NCBI GenBank assembly: GCA_035771175.1
Contig: JAYMFD010003854.1
Span: 28,314-92,313, forward strand
Direction of reading: 5' to 3'
Length of the DNA: 64,000 nucleotides
Source: Paratinospora sagittata
Lineage: Eukaryota > Streptophyta > Magnoliopsida > Ranunculales > Menispermaceae
Under the pieces are notes generated by a model, which did no database searches, was not told the origin of the DNA, and saw only the letters and a program-made list of their open reading frames with translations. Within the stretch, counting starts at the first letter, position 1, and the number at the start of each line of letters is the position of its first letter. Shown one piece after another: positions 59,299 to 64,000 of this stretch. The position numbers were made by a program, and so were the translations under genes.

Positions 59299-62200
59299 AA
59301 ATGTGTTTGAAGCAATCGCGACCAATCCATCGGATTGATTTCTCCGCCTACTCTTTGAGCGATTCCCAATATCCTTTTATGAACCCTCGGAATAGATGGA
59401 ACTCTGTTTCAATATCCCGATGAATTTTTTACCCCAAAATCTCAAATTTTGCTTTCAATGAACTAAATTAACTTAAAAAATTTGTTTGAGGCAATCGCGA
59501 CAAATCAACCGGATTGCTTTCTCCACCTACTCTTTTAGCGAGTCCCAATATCCTTCTAGCAACCCCCCAGAATAGATGGAACTCCGTTCCAATATCCCGA
59601 TGAATTTTTGACCCCTAAATCTCAAATTTTTTGTTTAAATGAACTAAATTTACTTAGAAAATGTGTTTGAGGCAATCGTTACCAATCCACTAGATTGCTT
59701 TCTCCACCAACTCTTTGATCGAGTCCCAATATCCTTCTATGAACCCCCGGAATAGATGGAACTCCGTTCCAATATCCCGATGAATTTTTGACCATTAAAT
59801 CTCAAATCTTCGTTTAAATGAACTAAATTTACTTAGAAAATGTGTTTGAAGCAATCGTGACCAATCCACCGGATTGCTTTCTCCACCAACTCTTTGATCG
59901 AGTCCCAATATCCTTCTATGAACCCCCCCGAAATAGATGAAACTCCGTTCCAATATCCCGGTGAATTTTTTACCCCCAAATCTAAAATTTTGGTTTAAAT
60001 GAACTAAATATACTTAGAAAAAGTAATTGAGGTAATCGCGACCAATCCACCATATTGATTTGTCCACCAACTCCTTGAGGGAGTCCCAATCTCCTTCAAA
60101 CAACCCCCCAGAATAGATGGAACCCCGTTTCAATATTCCGATGAATTTTTGACCATTAAATCTCAAATTTTGGTTTAAATGAACTAAATTTACTTAGAAA
60201 ATGTGTTTGAAGCAATCACGACCAATCCACCGGATTGCATTCTCCGCCTACTCTTTGTGCGAGTCCCAATATCCTTCTAGCAACCCCCCAAAATAGATGG
60301 AACTCCGTTCCAATATCCCGGTGAATTTTTGACCCTCAAATCTAAAATTTTGGTTTAAATGAACTAAATATACTTAGAAAAAGTGTTCGAGGCAATCGCG
60401 ACCAATCCACCGGATTGCTTTCTCCACCCACTCCTTGAGCGAGTCCCAATATCCTTCAAGCAACCCCCAGAATAGATGGAACTCCGTTTCAATATCCCGA
60501 TGAATTTTTGACCATTAAATCTCAAATTTTGGTTTAAATGAACTAAATATACTTAGAAAAAGTGTTCGAGGCAATCGCGACCAATCCACCGGATTGCTTT
60601 CTCCACCCACTCCTTGACCGAGCCCCAATATCCTCAAGCAACCCCCAGAATAGATGGAACTCTGTTTCAATATCCCGATGAATTTTTGACCATTAAATCT
60701 CAAATTTTGGTTTAAATGAACTAAATTTACTTAGAAAATGTGTTTGAAGCAATCGCGACCAATCCACCGGATTGATTTCTCCGCCTACTCTTTGAGCGAT
60801 TCCCAATATCCTTCTATGAACCCTCGGAATAGATGGAACTCTGTTTCAATATCCCGATGAATTTTTTACCCCTAAATCTCAAATTTTGCTTTCAATGAAC
60901 TAAATTAACTTAAAAAATTTGTTTGAGGCAATCGCGACAAAGCCACCGGATTGCTTTCTCCACCTACTCTTTTAGCGAGTCCCAATATCCTTCTAGCAAC
61001 CCCCCAGAATAGATGGAACTCCGTTCCAATATCCCGATGAATTTTTGACCCCTAAATCTCAAATTTTTTGTTTAAATGAACTAAATTTACTTAGAAAATG
61101 TGTTTGAGGCAATCGTTACCAATCCACTAGATTGCTTTCTCCACCAACTCTTTGACCGAGTCCCAATATCCTTCTATGAACCCCCGGAATAGATGGAACT
61201 CCGTTCCAATATCCCGATGAATTTTTGACCATTAAATCTCAAATCTTGGTTTAAATGAAATAAATTTACTTAGAAAATGTGTTTGAAGCAATCGCGACCA
61301 ATCCACCGGATTGCATTCTCCGCCTACTCTTTGTGCGAGTCCCAATATCCTTCTAGCAACCCCCCAAAATAGATGGAACTCCGTTCCAATATCCCGATGA
61401 ATTTTTGACCACTAAATCTCAAATTTTGGTTTAAATGAACTAAATATACTTAGAAAAAGTAATTGCGGCAATCGCGACCAATCCACCATATTGATTTGTC
61501 CACCAACTCCTTGAGGGAGTCCCAATATCCTTCAAACAACCCCCCAGAATAGATGGAACTCCGTTTCAATATCCCGATGAATTTTTGACCATTAAATCTC
61601 AAATTTTGGTTTAAATGAACTAAATTTACTTAGAAAATGTGTTTGAAGCAATCACGACCAATCCACCGGATTGCATTCTCCGCCTACTCTTTGAGCGAGT
61701 CCCAATATCCTTCTAGCAACCCCCCGAAATAGATGGAACTCCGTTCTAATATCCCGATGAATTTTTGACCACTAAATCTCAAATTTTGGTTTAAATGAAC
61801 TAAATTTACTTAGAAAATGTGTTTGAAGCAATCGCGACCAATCCACCGGATTGCTTTCTCCACCAACTCTTTGATCGAGTCCCAATATCCTTCTATGAAC
61901 CCCCGGAATAGATGGAACTCCGTTCCAATATCCCGATGAATTTTTGACCATTAAATCTCAAATCTTCGTTTAAATGAACTAAATTTACTTAGAAAATGTG
62001 TTTGAAGCAATCGCGACCAATCCATCGGATTGCTTTCTCCACCAACTCTTTGATCGAGTCCCAATATCCTTCTATGAACCCCCCCGAAATAGATGAAACT
62101 CCGTTCCAATATCCCGGTGAATTTTTTACCCCCAAATCTAAAATTTTGGTTTAAATGAACTAAATATACTTAGAAAAAGTAATTGAGGCAATCGTGACCA

Positions 62201-62712
62201 ATCCACCATATTGATTTGTCCACCAACTCCTTGAGGGAGTCCAATATCCTTCAAACAATCCCCCAGAATAGATGGAACCCCGTTTCAATATCCCGATGAA
62301 TTTTTGACCATTAAATCTCAAATTTTGGTTTAAATGAACTAAATTTACTTAGAAAATGTGTTTGAAGCAATCACGACCAATCCACAGGATTGCATTCTCC
62401 GCCTACTCTTTGTGCGAGTCCCAATATCCTTCTAGCAACCCCCCAAAATTGATGGAACTCCGTTCCAATATCCCGATGAATTTTTGACTACTAAATCTCA
62501 AATTTTGGTTTAAATGAACTAAATATACTTTAGAAAAAGTGTTCGAGGCAATCGCGACCAATCCACCGGATTGCTTTCTCCACCCACTCCTTGACCGAGT
62601 CCCAATATCCTCAAGTAACCCCCAGAATAGATGGAACTCCGTTTCAATATCCCGATGAATTTTTGACCATTAAATCTCAAATTTTGGTTTAAATGAACTA
62701 AATTTACTTAGA
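59299..62712 (+). repeat. Degraded main-family block, 19 monomers
   Basis: Order A 59299, B 59478, C 59659, D 59838, E 60019, F 60199, I/H 60379, I' 60558, A 60736, B 60915, C 61096, D/F chimera 61275, E 61455, F 61635, D/C chimera 61815, D 61994, E 62175, F 62354, I' 62535. Small indels are more frequent than elsewhere: two D monomers have two extra C (CCCCCCGAAATAG), E at 62175 lacks one base in GAGTCCAATATCC, and the I' at 62535 is preceded by an added T (ATACTTTAGA). Confidence 0.85.
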
Positions 62713-62860
62713 AAATGTGTTTGAAGCAATCGCGACCAATCCACCGGATTGATATCCTTCTAGGAACCCCCGGAATAGATGGAACTCCGTTCCAATATCC
62801 CGGTGAATTTTTGACCCCCAAATCTAAAATTTTGGTTTAAATGAACTAAATATACTTAGA
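62713..62860 (+). repeat. Truncated A/G chimeric monomer (148 bp)
   Basis: The monomer opens as A (GAAGCAATCGCG, CCGGATTGAT) and passes directly to ATCCTTCTAGGAACCCC, which is the G sequence. The 31 bases that normally separate these points are missing. The second half is a normal G. It is the shortest monomer in the window. Confidence 0.95.
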
Positions 62861-64000
62861 AAAAGTGTTCGAGGCAATCGCGATCAATCCACCGGATTGC
62901 TTTCTCCACCCATTCCTTGAGCGAGTCCCAATATCCTTCAAGCAACCCCCAGAATAGATGGAACTCCGTTTCAATATCCCGATGAATTTTTGACCATTAA
63001 ATCTCAAATTTTGGTTTAAATGAACTAAATATACTTTAGAAAAAGTGTTCGAGGCAATCGCGACCAATCCACCGGATTGCTTTCTCCACCCACTCCTTGA
63101 CCGAGTCCCAATATCCTCAAGTAACCCCCAGAATAGATGGAACTCCGTTTCAATATCCGATGAATTTTTGACCATTAAATCTCAAATTTTGGTTTAAATG
63201 AACTAAATTTACTTAGAAAATGTGTTTGAAGCAATCGCGACCAATCCACCGGATTGATTTCTCCGCCTACTCTTTGAGCGATTCCCAATATCCTTCTATG
63301 AACCCTCGGAATAGATGGAACTCTGTTTCAATATCCCGATGAATTTTTTACCCCTAAATCTCAAATTTTGCTTTCAATGAACTAAATTAACTTAAAAAAT
63401 TTGTTTGAGGCAATCGCGACAAATCCACCGGATTCCTTTCTCCACCTACTCTTTTAGCGAGTCCCAATATCCTTCTAGCAACCCCCCAGAATAGATGGAA
63501 CTCCGTTCCAATATCCCAATGAATTTTTGACCCCTAAATCTCAAATTTTTTGTTTAAATGAACTAAATTTACTTAGAAAATGTGTTTGAGGCAATCGTTA
63601 CCAATCCACTAGATTGCTTTCTCCACCAACTCTTTGAGCGAGTCCCAATATCCTTTTCTATGAACCCCCGGAATAGATGGAACTCCGTTCCAATATCCGA
63701 TGAATTTTTGACCATTAAATCTCAAATCTTGGTTTAAATGAACTAAATTTACTTAGAAAATGTGTTTGAAGCAATCGCGACCAATCCACCGGATTGCTTT
63801 CTCCACCAACTCTTTGATCGAGTCCCAATATCCTTCTATGAACCCCCGAAATAGATGAAACTCCGTTGCAATATCCCGGTGAATTTTTTACTCCCAAATC
63901 TAAAATTTTGGTTTAAATGAACTAAATATACTTAGAAAAAGTAATTGAGGCAATCGCGACCAATCCACCATATTGATTTGTCCACCAACTCCTTGAGGGA
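62861..64000 (+). repeat. Right-edge main-family block, cut in E
   Basis: I/H 62861, I' 63041, A 63218, B 63397, C 63578, D 63758, then E from 63937 cut by the window end. Small indels: an added T before I' (ATACTTTAGA), a missing C in ATATCCGATG (twice), and two added bases in CCTTTTCTATG in C. The array evidently continues beyond the window. Confidence 0.9.

Larger units (their letters stand above)
1..64000 (+). repeat. Satellite array, ~179-bp monomer, fills the whole window
   Basis: 358 monomers follow one another without interruption in one orientation. Each begins with AAATGTG, AAAAGTG or AAATTTG, just after ACTTAGA or ACTTAAA. Nearly all carry a conserved middle (AATAGATGGAACTCCG, then CAATATCCCG) and an AT-rich end (GGTTTAAATGAACTAAAT). 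Most are 177-181 bp; the extremes are 148 bp (one internal deletion) and 183 bp (one 3-bp insertion). Monomer types recur in fixed order, so the array is organised into higher-order repeats. I see no transposon, tRNA, rRNA or unique flank, and no inverted monomer. Centromeric or pericentromeric location is inferred from monomer length, HOR organisation and array size. Confidence 0.98.

Noticed and set aside
1..64000. CRISPR array
   Set aside because: Repeats are directly adjacent and there are no unique spacers between short conserved repeats; the period is 179 bp, not about 60-75 bp.
1..64000. Primate alpha satellite or Arabidopsis 178-bp satellite
   Set aside because: Period is similar, but I see no resemblance to the sequences I know for either family. 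Length alone does not identify a satellite.

Overview
The whole 64 kb window is one unbroken tandem satellite array. It consists of 358 head-to-tail monomers (the last cut by the window edge), all in the same orientation, with a mean length of 179 bp (148-183 bp). I find no single-copy DNA, transposon, RNA gene or credible protein gene. A nucleosome-length, AT-rich monomer in a multi-kilobase higher-order-repeat (HOR) array is what eukaryotic centromeric or pericentromeric satellites look like (compare the 171-bp primate alpha satellite or the 178-bp Arabidopsis satellite). I do not recognise this satellite and cannot name the organism. The centromere role is inference.

Monomers fall into recurring types by fixed diagnostic differences. 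I name them A to I (main family) and J to S (second family). A monomer is counted from just after the conserved ACTTAGA/ACTTAAA. The cleanest register is the nine-monomer HOR A-B-C-D-E-F-G-H-I (about 1,614 bp), seen in order at 37,797-43,893. Other parts look like this unit cut and rejoined: a 4-mer A-B-C-I (715 bp), a 4-mer F-G-H-I (715 bp, three in tandem), an 8-mer (1,435 bp), a 10-mer (1,791 bp), an 11-mer (1,970 bp, four in tandem) and a 20-mer made of a 9-mer plus an 11-mer (3,582 bp).

Layout: 1-8,778, mixed 4-mer and 8-mer units; 8,779-13,438, irregular block with the F-G-H-I triplication and one 11-mer; 13,439-21,856, 10-mer then 20-mer repeats; 21,857-24,364, mosaic; 24,365-27,947, a 20-monomer segmental copy of 8,959-12,542; 27,948-35,648, 11-mer array; 35,649-37,796, a displaced copy of the 20-mer unit; 37,797-43,893, canonical 9-mers; 43,894-57,863, second family in 12-mer (2,149 bp) and 13-mer (2,327 bp) units, interrupted at 47,657-49,627 by main-family monomers; 57,864-64,000, main family again, with more indels, chimeric monomers and one truncated monomer.

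Most joints between HOR versions fall inside chimeric monomers, as expected from unequal crossover or gene-conversion-like exchange between homologous monomers. Possible functional signals are a short dyad in most monomers, and in I-type monomers a CENP-B-box-like motif (8 of 9 core bases) that overlaps a Pol III B-box match. Both I-type signals are weak and need outside tests.
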